The translations under genes and the position numbers were made by a program. A stretch of 64,000 nt of DNA from Mycobacterium sp. D16Q13. Its GTDB lineage: Bacteria; Actinomycetota; Actinomycetes; Mycobacteriales; Mycobacteriaceae. This document shows positions 20,477-29,500 of this stretch, one piece after another. A model generated the notes under the pieces. The model searched no databases. It saw only the letters and a program-made list of their open reading frames with translations, and was not told the DNA's origin. Positions within the stretch are counted from its first letter, which is position 1. Each line of letters begins with the position of its first letter. The stretch lies in assembly GCF_002013375.1 (NCBI RefSeq), contig NZ_MAEW01000001.1, positions 1 through 64,000 on the forward strand. The letters run 5' to 3'.

Positions 20477-20962
20477 CTATTGTGCCTGGCCATGCAGTTT
20501 CCCGAGAAGTCGTTGATGAACAGCAGGGGGTAGCAACGCCGAGACATCTCCCCCGTACGTCGCCACCTCCTTGGCAAGCGAGGACGAGACGAACGAATAT
20601 GCGGGGGCGGTAGCGACAAAGAAGGTGTCGACCCCCGCGATGTGCTTGTTCATCTGGGCCATCTGGAGCTCGTACTCGAAGTCGGTGCCGGTGCGCAGCC
20701 CCTTGACGATCGCATTGAAACCGCGCTCCCTGACGAAGTCCACCAGCAGACCCTGCCCCGACTCGACGCGCAGATTGGGCAGGTCGGCAGCGGCCTCGCG
20801 GATCATCTCGATGCGCTCGTCGATGGTGAACATGCCCGCTTTGTTGGGGTTGACCAATACCGCGACGATGACCTCATCGAACTGCGCCGCCGCTCGTTCG
20901 AAGACATCCAGATGCCCGAGGGTTACCGGATCGAACGAGCCGGGGCAGACAGCTCCCGTCAT
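20477..20962 (-). CDS. coaD: phosphopantetheine adenylyltransferase
   Basis: Fourth step of coenzyme A synthesis: ATP plus 4'-phosphopantetheine to dephospho-CoA, 161 aa. The nucleotidyltransferase signature [13 protein letters not shown] near the N-terminus has the (T/H)xGH motif, and [13 protein letters not shown] replaces the ISSTxxR box as in mycobacteria. Its start overlaps the upstream HdeD gene stop by 4 bp. In M. tuberculosis the PDIM region lies between this gene and sepIVA; here they are adjacent. Confidence 0.97.
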   Translation of the reverse strand: MTGAVCPGSFDPVTLGHLDVFERAAAQFDEVIVAVLVNPNKAGMFTIDERIEMIREAAADLPNLRVESGQGLLVDFVRERGFNAIVKGLRTGTDFEYELQMAQMNKHIAGVDTFFVATAPAYSFVSSSLAKEVATYGGDVSALLPPAVHQRLLGKLHGQAQ

Positions 20963-21519
20963 GCGGACGATTTAGTGGCCGAGCGAATGCCGATGCCGCT
21001 TCCGATTTGCAGCACACCGATCACGATGAGCCAGATACCGACGACGAGGGTAAGGGTGACGATCGAGCTGATCGGATAGACGATGAGCACGATGCCCGCG
21101 ATCGTCGAGATGATCCCGCTGAAGATCTGCCAGCCACGCCCGGGGAGGTCCTTGTCGCCGATGGCCGTGATGGTGCCCGCGATGCCCTGGGCGATCCAGC
21201 CGACGCCGATCCAGATGGCCAGCAACAGAATCGAATTCAGCTCATCTTTGAAGCAGAGCACGCCGAGGACGAACGAAATCGCACCGGTGAGGAACAACAG
21301 CACCCGCATGCCGGCGGATGACACCGGCAGCGTGAAGGCGAAGACGACCTGAGCGATACCGGATATCAATAGATAGGCGCCGAAGGCGTATGCGGCGACG
21401 AGCACAGTGACTTGGGGCCATATCAACACCACGGCCCCAACGATTACCGCCAAAACTCCTGATACCACCGCTGTTTTCCAGAGGTGCTTGACGAGGTCTT
21501 GCCCGACACTTGTAGTCAT
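20959..21519 (-). CDS. HdeD/DUF308-family membrane protein
   Basis: 186 aa with six hydrophobic helices in three repeats (for example [18 protein letters not shown] and [14 protein letters not shown]), the layout of the HdeD/DUF308 family. HdeD is linked to acid resistance in enterobacteria; its role in mycobacteria is not known. ATG is preceded by TACCCT with a 6-nt spacer (21520-21531), a leaderless promoter geometry. It leads into coaD with a 4-bp overlap. Confidence 0.85.
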   Translation of the reverse strand: MTTSVGQDLVKHLWKTAVVSGVLAVIVGAVVLIWPQVTVLVAAYAFGAYLLISGIAQVVFAFTLPVSSAGMRVLLFLTGAISFVLGVLCFKDELNSILLLAIWIGVGWIAQGIAGTITAIGDKDLPGRGWQIFSGIISTIAGIVLIVYPISSIVTLTLVVGIWLIVIGVLQIGSGIGIRSATKSSA

Positions 21520-21604
21520 GTCCCAAGGGTATTTCCTCGGGAACGGCCGCGGGTACTTATCGGCGGCGATTCGTGCAGTGCGTTACAGACTCACCATGAT
21601 TCTG

Positions 21605-22069
21605 TTATCTCCTGACCGGGCAGGTGAACTCAAGCTCGAAGGTCGCGGGCGTGCTCAGGCCGGCCGTTGCGGTGCCGACAATCTTGTAGGACTGCCCGGA
21701 CTTGGTCACCGTCGGCTCGGTCGCACCATGCCCTGAGTTGTACATCACCGGGTGGCCATCGATGACGCCCAGGGTCAGACTCTTCAGCGTTGGACTATCG
21801 CCCGCTGCCAGCGTCGCGGCAATCGCCTCACTATCGCTACCGATATTCACGAAGGTCATATCGGCCGCGGTAACACACTCGACCCGATTTTCAACCGATC
21901 TCAGGACACCGTCGACGACAACACGTGGTCCGGCCGCTTGGACGCTTCTTGCTGTGGTCGACACCGGCGAGTCGTGCCGCAAGCCTCCGCCCGACGAGCA
22001 GCCGACAAGACCTACGACGGCCGACAAGGCGCCACTCACCATCACTATGCTGCCGTAACGCATGCGCAT
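21605..22069 (-). CDS. LpqH/19-kDa-antigen-like lipoprotein
   Basis: 154-aa secreted lipoprotein. The signal peptide ends in the lipobox LVGC (Cys24), then a Ser/Gly-rich linker and a domain with the family features VECVTAADMTFVNIG and a C-terminal YKIVGTATAG with FELEFTCPVRR, so two cysteines can pair. This matches the mycobacterial lipoprotein antigen family (LpqH). The Met at 22063 has a better spaced GGGAG and may be the true start. Confidence 0.85.
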   Translation of the reverse strand: MRMRYGSIVMVSGALSAVVGLVGCSSGGGLRHDSPVSTTARSVQAAGPRVVVDGVLRSVENRVECVTAADMTFVNIGSDSEAIAATLAAGDSPTLKSLTLGVIDGHPVMYNSGHGATEPTVTKSGQSYKIVGTATAGLSTPATFELEFTCPVRR

Positions 22070-22120
22070 CTCCCGTCCACCCCGGCCGATAATCCGATCC
22101 AGACTAATTCGGCCACTGCA

Positions 22121-23065
22121 CTAATCCCACCAAAACTTCCAGGTTCGCGCACCACTGATCTGCCGGGCATAGGTGCTCAAGGTGCCCGCGCCCTGATCGA
22201 TGTTGTCGGCGCAAAACCCGTAGTGCTCATAGCCAACCGGCACCGAAAGATCGGCGCCCGGCGGACGCGTCACCTCCACGTCGATGGCGTCGAAGTCCAC
22301 CGTCGTCAGCACCGCCCCAAACCGGTCTTCCCACGACCGAAGAACGGCGGACAGCTCCGCCTCGGAAATGTCGTAATTCACACCGTGAGTCCAGCCCAGG
22401 GCATTGAGCGCGTCGGCCGGACGTGTCGTAGGCACCAACATCAGCAGCGAGCCCCGCTCCAGGTGATCGGCGGTTACCGGGAGCGCACGCTGGGGCGGCT
22501 GAGTGCGCTGCTCCAGCGTGATAGGCGCCACCGGCACATCGACGGCCGCAGCCTCAGGGGCGGAGTTGGCCGATGAGACCTCTTTGGCAAGAAAGGATTT
22601 CGCGTCGACGGCACCGACATCGACGGGGTCGGTGAGGTACCGGAGGTCATCGGGATCCGACCATGGTCGACGCAGGTTTCCACTCAAACCACGAGATGCC
22701 AAGGGCCACAGCCCCGTACGATCGAAGCGGCCCGCCAACCGCAACCAGAGCGACTGGATGTCGACCACCGCGACATTGCTCACCCAGGCGAGCGAACGGC
22801 CTGTCGGGCTGACGATCAGATGTCCTTCGGGCAGCTTGATACCGTCCACGCTCCACTTAGCGGCGTTCTCGGGACGAGGCAGCTGACCCGCACGCTCGGC
22901 ATGCACCGGCACCAGAAATTCGGCGTAGGCGGGCAGATCATGTGCGGGTTCGGGATTTCCCTCAATCGCACGCGTACTCCAGTACGCCTGACCGAACAGG
23001 TACGACAGCCCGAGCACGAGGACGGCAACGATTGCGCTCAGTGATATCCACCCTTTTGACCCCAC
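22121..23065 (-). CDS. membrane-anchored DUF4253 protein
   Basis: 314 aa. One N-terminal helix (SAIVAVLVLGLSYLFGQAYW) anchors a soluble domain. The C-terminal third has the DUF4253 features WEDRFGAVLTTVDFD, VGYEHYGFCADN and the final WKFWWD. Function of the domain is unknown. GTG 23065 is preceded by TAATCT with a 6-nt spacer; that -10 (23072-23077) lies inside the 16-bp direct repeat that bounds the neighbouring islet. Confidence 0.8.
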   Translation of the reverse strand: MGSKGWISLSAIVAVLVLGLSYLFGQAYWSTRAIEGNPEPAHDLPAYAEFLVPVHAERAGQLPRPENAAKWSVDGIKLPEGHLIVSPTGRSLAWVSNVAVVDIQSLWLRLAGRFDRTGLWPLASRGLSGNLRRPWSDPDDLRYLTDPVDVGAVDAKSFLAKEVSSANSAPEAAAVDVPVAPITLEQRTQPPQRALPVTADHLERGSLLMLVPTTRPADALNALGWTHGVNYDISEAELSAVLRSWEDRFGAVLTTVDFDAIDVEVTRPPGADLSVPVGYEHYGFCADNIDQGAGTLSTYARQISGARTWKFWWD

Positions 23066-23070
23066 GCACC

Positions 23071-23129
23071 CAGATTAGCTGAGCGATAAACCGGCCGGTC
23101 GATCTACGGCCAGGGCCAAACCGTCGGCC
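23071..23129. repeat. islet A boundary repeat, left copy
   Basis: Begins with CAGATTAGCTGAGCGA, which recurs exactly at 24484-24499. Similarity continues imperfectly for about 40 more bases, where the right copy is the 3' end of the Pro/Gly-rich secreted protein gene. Here the coding frame is broken, so this is a decayed or diverged copy of that gene end. Confidence 0.75.
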
Positions 23130-23140
23130 CAGCAACCTTG

Positions 23141-24250
23141 CTAGCCGGAAGCCACCACCCCGCTGGCCTCATCTATTGATGCGTTTTCTCGCGCGGCACG
23201 GCGGGTTCGGCTCTCCCGGAGTGCTTGCTGTGCGGACTCCAGAGTGATGTTGCGTGGATCGATCCCTTCCCGCTCAAAACCTCTCACCGCGATTGGCAAG
23301 TAGAAAAACTTCAGCGGGAGCAGACGCTCAAGAACCGCGTAGAACCGCCGATACATGCCCATAAAGCGGCGCAGCATCTCCTCGTCCTCGGAAGTCCACT
23401 CTAAATGGAACAGCTCCCGCACATGAGGCGGATAACTACTGATAACAACTTGCCGCCGCCCCACCAGCCAGGGCCACACAAAATTCTTCATGACCGAAGG
23501 CCACCACCGCGGCGCCGGACGGCGCTCCATGAATTGCTCGAGCATGAGCTGAGTCACCTGTGAGCTCACCAAGTGGTTACGCTCGATGTTTTCTAGATAC
23601 CGCTCGAAATCGTCATACGTAGTGGGCTGAGGGCTATCGTCCACCCCCCAGATGCTGTACCACTCCTTGGATTCCTCAAATATCTGCTCCTTCACCGCCC
23701 GTGGCATCGCCCCATCGAAATGCAGCCGCTCGGTAACGACTATCAAATGGTAATAAAAGAAGGTCACATGCGCGAAATAGAAGGTTTCCGCATTCAAAGC
23801 ATGGAACGTACCGTTCTGCAGTGTGCCTTTGACGGACTTGTGCATATTCCGAGTCTTCAGTCCGTATTTCTTGGCCTCTTCCGGTGCGTCGTATACCGAG
23901 CCATAAATGTACTCGCGGGATCTCTGGCGCCGTTTCTTATATATCTCGGCGCGTGCGCCAAAAGAACTGTCACCGTTGAAAAGAACAGAACCCGCCGTCG
24001 CTCTCCCCATCTGCGGCCAGGCCCCCGCAATGGGACCCAACACCCCGCTGCCGAAATACATCACGTCAAGGGCTCCCCAGTATTTCCATATCAGGGAACC
24101 AGCAGGAATCGGATGCTGAAGAAGATCTTTCCGCGACAAACTGTTATCGCCGGTAAATTCTGTCACCCTAACGTCTTCCGGGATCACCAGCTCTGGATCA
24201 AACGTAGTCTGCATGATTTTCTTAAATGCCTTGATGCCCCGGACTACCAC
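23141..24250 (-). CDS. MpaB-family (DUF2236) oxygenase-like protein
   Basis: 369 aa of the DUF2236 family, which includes rubber oxygenase Lcp and fungal MpaB, heme enzymes acting on isoprenoid chains. Family-type segments are GALDVMYFGSG, the NAETFYFAHVTFFYYHL helix with its conserved histidine, and a C-terminal helical part with FYAVLERLLPLKF. GTG start with AAGGAG 5-6 nt upstream. The codons are visibly AT-richer than its neighbours. The gene sits alone between two direct repeats, which suggests acquisition. Substrate unknown. Confidence 0.82.
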   Translation of the reverse strand: MVVRGIKAFKKIMQTTFDPELVIPEDVRVTEFTGDNSLSRKDLLQHPIPAGSLIWKYWGALDVMYFGSGVLGPIAGAWPQMGRATAGSVLFNGDSSFGARAEIYKKRRQRSREYIYGSVYDAPEEAKKYGLKTRNMHKSVKGTLQNGTFHALNAETFYFAHVTFFYYHLIVVTERLHFDGAMPRAVKEQIFEESKEWYSIWGVDDSPQPTTYDDFERYLENIERNHLVSSQVTQLMLEQFMERRPAPRWWPSVMKNFVWPWLVGRRQVVISSYPPHVRELFHLEWTSEDEEMLRRFMGMYRRFYAVLERLLPLKFFYLPIAVRGFEREGIDPRNITLESAQQALRESRTRRAARENASIDEASGVVASG

Positions 24251-24483
24251 GTCAACTCCTTGCGTTGCCGATACCCGCTACCTGGTTAACCTCAGCCCCA
24301 TCACACGGCCACCGCCATTTTTACTGTGACTCATCTCACATCAGAAAGCTGATGATGCTCCCGGCGCCACCCAAAATCAAGGGAAGTACGGATGGTTTCG
24401 GCGCAGACCGAATCAAGCGCCTCGATGAGGAATCAGAATGGTCGGCAATGGCGCGGATCGCGCCCCTGTTGGGATTGGGGGTG
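24251..24483. other. non-coding part of islet A
   Basis: AT-richer spacer upstream of the MpaB-family gene. I see no convincing gene; a 76-codon open frame on the plus strand lacks a ribosome site and recognisable features. Presumably holds the promoter of the oxygenase gene. Confidence 0.5.
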
Positions 24484-24541
24484 CAGATTAGCTGAGCGAC
24501 TAACTTCCCGGTTGATCGGCGGCCTGGGCCTGATCGTCCGG
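24484..24541. repeat. islet A boundary repeat, right copy
   Basis: CAGATTAGCTGAGCGA at 24484-24499 matches 23071-23086 exactly. The rest of this copy is the intact 3' end of the secreted repeat-protein gene, stop at 24500. It also keeps the TAATCT element that serves as -10 of the DUF4253 gene in the left copy. Confidence 0.75.
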
Positions 24542-25060
24542 CGGAACAGTCGCGGGGCACTTGTCGGTGCCGACGGGGTGCTGGTTTTGCATCGATGCGA
24601 GCGTGCTCTCGGGGATGACGCCCGAGAACCTATCGGTGACGGACTTCAGCAGCGAACCGGATCCGCATATCTCGTTGACCGGCGATACCGGGCTGGTCGG
24701 TGAGAGCACGGGACCGTCAGCCGCCAGCGGACCACCCGCCGCGGTCAAGGGTCCGTTGGCCGATAGCGGGCCACTGGGAGATAGCAACGGCCCTTCCGCT
24801 GAGAGCGGACCACCCGGCGCCCCCAGGCCGGCGACCGGTGCCGGCAGCCCTGCCGAGAGCGCATCGCTGGCCACCGAAGGACCCACCGCCGTCTTCGCAC
24901 CTCCCGGCAAGAGATTCGCCACGGGTGACGACGGCGCGGGAGGCGCCGGGGCATCCCCATCATCGGCCAGCGCGAGACCGGCAGCAGCGACCGACATCGC
25001 GCCAGAGGCCACGGCCAGCACTACCGCTTTACACCACATGACCAGCAGCCTAAGCCCCAT
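24500..25060 (-). CDS. secreted Pro/Gly-rich repeat protein
   Basis: 186 aa. Signal peptide with VLAVASGAMSVAAAGLALA, then a proline-rich stretch, then about seven degenerate repeats of the type GPLSAxGPLL at residues about 80-125, and a C-terminal part with two cysteines (NEICGSG, TDKCPAT). No named domain is recognised. The ATG follows directly on the TAA of the dienelactone hydrolase gene (TAAATG), so the two are co-translated. A cell-wall or surface role is inference from the signal and the repeats. Confidence 0.72.
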   Translation of the reverse strand: MGLRLLVMWCKAVVLAVASGAMSVAAAGLALADDGDAPAPPAPSSPVANLLPGGAKTAVGPSVASDALSAGLPAPVAGLGAPGGPLSAEGPLLSPSGPLSANGPLTAAGGPLAADGPVLSPTSPVSPVNEICGSGSLLKSVTDRFSGVIPESTLASMQNQHPVGTDKCPATVPPDDQAQAADQPGS

Positions 25061-25963
25061 TTAGCCGAGGTGCTGACTGAACCACGCGGTGAGGCGCTGC
25101 CAGGCATCTGCCGCCGCACCGGGGTTGTAGCGCGGGCCGCTGTCGTTGAAGAAAGCATGGTCGGCACCCGGTTCGACGACGATTTCGTGAACCAGCCCGG
25201 CCCGCTGCAATGCCGCCGCGGCCTGGTCCTTCGATGAGGTGACCCGCTTGTCGAGCTCACCGTAGAAAGCGAGGACCGCCGCCTTCGACCGCGAGAAGTC
25301 CGGATCGTCAGGAAGCGGACCGTAGAAGGGGGCAGCTGCTGTAAGCCTGGGCTCCCCCGACGCCAAGAGCTGCCAAATCAGGCCGCCCCCGAAGCAGAAT
25401 CCCACCGCGCCGGCGGGCTTGTCGGGGACGCGCCGCAGCATTTCGTCCACACCGGACTTCAGATCTGCGACGAAGCGTTCCGGCGAGACCTTGCCCAGCG
25501 CCCCTGTCGCCTCGGCCGGGTCCTTGAACGTCGACGTGCCGCCCTCCTCCGACAGCAGGTCAATGGCAAGCGACGAATATCCGACGCCCGCAAGCCGTCC
25601 CGCGACGGAACCAACCCAATCATTGAGGCCCTTGTTCTCATGGATAACCAGCACCGAGCCGCGCGGCTGGGCTGCCGACGCCCATGCCCCCTGGAGCGTG
25701 CCGTGGGGCCCACTCCAGGTAATCGGCTCCGTCACGACCGTCTTGTCCTTACCCGGGGGCGGCGGAGTGGACGCCGATGTCGGAGCGGTGACGGGCTTGT
25801 TGTCAGGTTTGTTGTCGCTGCCACAAGCCGCGATGAGCGCGCCGGCGGCGGCGGTGCCGACGCCCAGGAGCGCCAGCCGACGCATGGCCTCGCGGCGCGT
25901 CAGCAGTCCCTCGACATGGTCAGTAGCGATCTCTTCGGCGATATACCGCTGCAGCGGGGTCAT
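25061..25963 (-). CDS. dienelactone hydrolase family, exported
   Basis: 300-aa alpha/beta hydrolase. The catalytic nucleophile Cys is in GAVGFCFGGG, the Asp in YGELDKRVT and the His in GADHAFFND. The N-terminus has RREAMRRLALLGVGTAAAGALIAAC: a twin-arginine-like region and a lipobox-type AAC, so export as a Tat lipoprotein is likely. ATG 25963 is chosen because an extension to 26086 runs into rsmD and adds no sense. The natural substrate is unknown. It is followed without gap by the repeat protein. Confidence 0.88.
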   Translation of the reverse strand: MTPLQRYIAEEIATDHVEGLLTRREAMRRLALLGVGTAAAGALIAACGSDNKPDNKPVTAPTSASTPPPPGKDKTVVTEPITWSGPHGTLQGAWASAAQPRGSVLVIHENKGLNDWVGSVAGRLAGVGYSSLAIDLLSEEGGTSTFKDPAEATGALGKVSPERFVADLKSGVDEMLRRVPDKPAGAVGFCFGGGLIWQLLASGEPRLTAAAPFYGPLPDDPDFSRSKAAVLAFYGELDKRVTSSKDQAAAALQRAGLVHEIVVEPGADHAFFNDSGPRYNPGAAADAWQRLTAWFSQHLG

Positions 25964-26016
25964 GGGCAGAAGTGTGCGCCCGATAGGTGAACGCGCGCTG
26001 TGGATTACCTGGACGG

Positions 26017-26562
26017 TTACAGAGATCCCAGTTCTAACCGTGTTCCCCCGTACTTGCGGGAGGTCACCTCCCAGCCATCCGGCCACACCGCCTCGGGCCC
26101 CGATGCGTCACGCTCCAGCACCACAAGAGCATCGTCGTTGACCCAATGATCGGTCAGGCGGGACAACAGCGCCGAAACCTCCTCGGCAGAAACCGAATAC
26201 GGCGGATCAGCAAGGACCAGGTCGTAAGCACGGTTGGGCGATGTCCACAGGAAGTTCGATACCGGGGACAGCCGCAGCTCGGTACCGGGCAGCCCCACCG
26301 TCGCGATATTGGCCGAGATCACCTTTGACGCGGCGGCGTTCGACTCCACGAACGTCACGTGTTCCGCACCGCGTGACAACGCCTCCAGGCCCAGCGCGCC
26401 GGAACCTGCGAACAGATCGAGGACCACGATCCCGTCGAAGTCCAGGCGCGCCTCCAGCATGCTGAACAGCGCTTCCCGCACCCGATCCGTGGTGGGCCGG
26501 GTTCCCTTCGGCGGCACCGCGATCCGGCGTCCGCCCGCGGAGCCGGCGATGATCCGGGTCAG
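26017..26562 (-). CDS. rsmD: 16S rRNA m2G966 methyltransferase RsmD
   Basis: 181-aa SAM-dependent methyltransferase. The family N-terminus TRIIAGSAGGRRIAVP precedes RPTTDRVREALF; motif I is LDLFAGSGALGLEALSRGA and the catalytic motif IV is LVLADPPYS. The RIIAG segment is part of the fold, and the only codon that can start it is CTG 26562, which overlaps the pyc stop as CTGA. No ATG, GTG or TTG lies in frame just upstream. GTG 26517 would cut off conserved residues. Confidence 0.92.
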   Translation of the reverse strand: MTRIIAGSAGGRRIAVPPKGTRPTTDRVREALFSMLEARLDFDGIVVLDLFAGSGALGLEALSRGAEHVTFVESNAAASKVISANIATVGLPGTELRLSPVSNFLWTSPNRAYDLVLADPPYSVSAEEVSALLSRLTDHWVNDDALVVLERDASGPEAVWPDGWEVTSRKYGGTRLELGSL

Positions 26563-29500
26563 CTGATCACCACCAGCAGATCCCCACCCTCGACCTGAGA
26601 GGTCTCGGCCAACGCCACCCGTGCGACGGTTCCCGCCTTGGGCGCGGTGATGGAGGCCTCCATCTTCATGGCCTCGATGGTGCCAATGGTCTCCCCCGCC
26701 GTAACCTCCTGGCCCGACACCACATTGAGCGTCACCACACCCGCGAAGGGCGCGGGCACATGATCGGCGTTGCCCCGATCGGCCTTCTCAGCACTGGCCA
26801 CCGCGCTGTCGATGCTGCGGTCACGCACCTGCACGGGGCGCAGCTGACCGTTGAGGATGCACATGACGGTCCGCATACCGCGCTCGTCGGCATCGGAGAT
26901 CGCCTCGATCCCGATAAGCAGCTCGACGCCCTTCTCCAGCTTGACGCGGTGTTCCTCCCCGTACCGCAGACCATAGAAGAACTGGTTGGCCGAAAGCCGT
27001 GACGTGTCACCGTACTGCTCGCGGTGGGCCAGGAACTCCTTGGTCGGTCCGGGGAACAACAGCCGGTTCAACGCTGCCCGCCGGGTCGCGCTGTCGCCAT
27101 CAAGTTGAGCGTCGTCAGCGGCCGTGAGTTCAACCTCCGCACGGGCGGGGCCGCGACCTTCGAGTGCGCGTGTTCGGAACGGCTCGGGCCAGCCGCCGGG
27201 CGGATCGCCCAGCTCCCCACGCAGGAATCCAATCACCGACTCCGGAATATCGAAACGTCCAGGATCCGAGGCAAATTCGTCGGCACTCACACCGGTACCC
27301 ACCAGTGCCAGGGCCAGGTCGCCGACCACCTTCGAGGACGGGGTCACCTTCACCAGACGTCCGAGCATCCGGTCCGCGGCGGCGTATCGTGCCTCGATCT
27401 CCTCGAACTGGTCCCCCAGGCCTAATGCGATGGCCTGCTGGCGCAGGTTCGACAGCTGCCCACCGGGAATCTCGTGCGTGTACACCCGACCCGTCGGTGA
27501 CGGCAGCCCTGATTCGAAGGGGGCGTATACCTTTCGCAGCGCCTCCCAGTACGGCTCCAAATCGCACACCGCGGTCAGGGACACTCCGGTGTCGTATTCG
27601 CTATGCGCGGCCGCCGCCACGATCGCCGACAACGACGGCTGGCTAGTCGTTCCCGCCATGGGTGCCGCAGCGCCGTCCACCGCATCGGCCCCGGCCTGCC
27701 AGGCCGCCAGGTAGGTCGCCAGCTGACCACCCGCGGTGTCATGGGTGTGCACGTGCACCGGCAAGTCGAATCGAGACCGCAGCGCCGTCACCAGTGTCGC
27801 CGCCGCGGGCGGACGCAACAGACCCGCCATGTCCTTGATCGCCAGCACATGTGCACCCGCATCGACGATCTGCTCGGCAAGCTTGAGGTAGTAGTCCAGG
27901 GTGTACAGGTTCTCGCCGGGGTTGGACAGGTCGCCGGTGTAGCACATGGCGACCTCGGCGATCGAACCGCCGACCTCACGCACGGCGTCGATGGCCGGGC
28001 GCATCGCCTCTATGTTGTTGAGCGCATCGAAGATTCGGTAGATGTCCACCCCGGTGGCGGTCGCCTCGCGAATAAATGCCTTGGTCACCGTCTCCGGATA
28101 CGGCGTGTAGCCCACCGTGTTTCGGCCGCGCAGCAACATCTGCAGACAGATGTTCGGGACGGCCTCACGCAGTTCGGCAAGCCGCTCCCACGGGTCTTCC
28201 TTCAGGAAACGAAGCGCCACATCGTAAGTCGCGCCGCCCCACGCCTCGATCGAGAGCAGCTCGGGAGTAAGCCGCGCCACGTATGGCGCGACCGCGAGCA
28301 GGCCGGTGGTACGCACTCGGGTGGCCAACAGCGACTGGTGCGCATCGCGGAAGGTTGTGTCGGTCAGCCCGACTGCCTTCTGCTCCCGCAGCGCCTTCGC
28401 GAATCCCTCGGGCCCCAGGGCCAACAGCCGCTGGCGTGACCCGTCCGGCGGTGGTGCCGACAGATCGACCGACGGCAATTTGTCATGCGGATACACCTTC
28501 GAGGGCTTGGCCCCGTGCGGCTTGTTGACCGTGACATCGGCCAGGTAGTTCAGGATCTTCGTGCCGCGATCGGCCGAGGATCGCGCCGTCAGCAGCTGCG
28601 GGCGTTCCTCGATGAATGAGGTCGTGACATGTCCCGACCGAAAGTCCGGGTCATCCAGAACCGCCTGGAGGAATGGGATATTCGTGGCGACACCACGAAT
28701 GCGGAACTCCGCGACGGCGCGGCGGGCTCGCGCCACCGCGGTCTGGAAATCCCGCCCGCGGCAGGTGAGCTTCACCAGCATCGAATCGAAGTGGGCGCCC
28801 ACCTCGGCACCCAGCGTCGTCCCGCCGTCCAGGCGAATACCCGCGCCCCCCGGGCTGCGGTAGGCGGTGATGCGGCCGGTATCGGGGCGGAAACCGTTGG
28901 CCGGGTCCTCAGTGGTGATCCGGCATTGCAGGGCGAACCCCCGCGGCGGCGCCAACGTGTCCTGGCGCAGGCCAAGATCGTCCAGTGTCTCGCCGGAGGC
29001 GATGCGCAGTTGGCTCGCCACCAGGTCCACATCGGTGATCTCCTCGGTCACCGTGTGCTCCACCTGGATCCGGGGATTCATCTCGATGAAGACGTGATTA
29101 CCGCGCTCATCGAGTAGGAACTCGACGGTGCCTGCGCAGCTGTACCCGATGTGACGCGCGAAAGCGACAGCGTCCGAACAGATCTGCTCACGCAGCTCGG
29201 CCGGAAGATTGGGCGCGGGAGCTAGCTCGATAACCTTCTGGTGGCGCCGCTGCACACTACAGTCGCGCTCGTAGAGGTGGATGACGTTGCCTGCGGTGTC
29301 CGCGAGGATCTGCACCTCGATATGCCGTGGGTTGATGACGGCCTGCTCCAAAAAGACCGTTGGGTCTCCGAATGCCGACTCCGCCTCCCGACTGGCCGCC
29401 TCGATCGCCTCACGCAGCTGCTCGCGCTCGGCGACCCGGCGCATGCCGCGGCCACCGCCACCGGCGACCGCCTTGACGAACACCGGAAACTCCATCGACT

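Noticed and set aside
24265..24495. 76-codon plus-strand frame in islet A
   Set aside because: No ribosome site, no hydrophobic or domain pattern, and it ends in the boundary repeat.
23071..24541. Islet A as a transposon or insertion sequence
   Set aside because: No transposase, no terminal inverted repeats and no short target duplication; the repeats are copies of a gene end.
24690..24850. Repeated GGGCCACT-like units
   Set aside because: They encode the GPLSAxGP repeats of the secreted protein, not a separate element.
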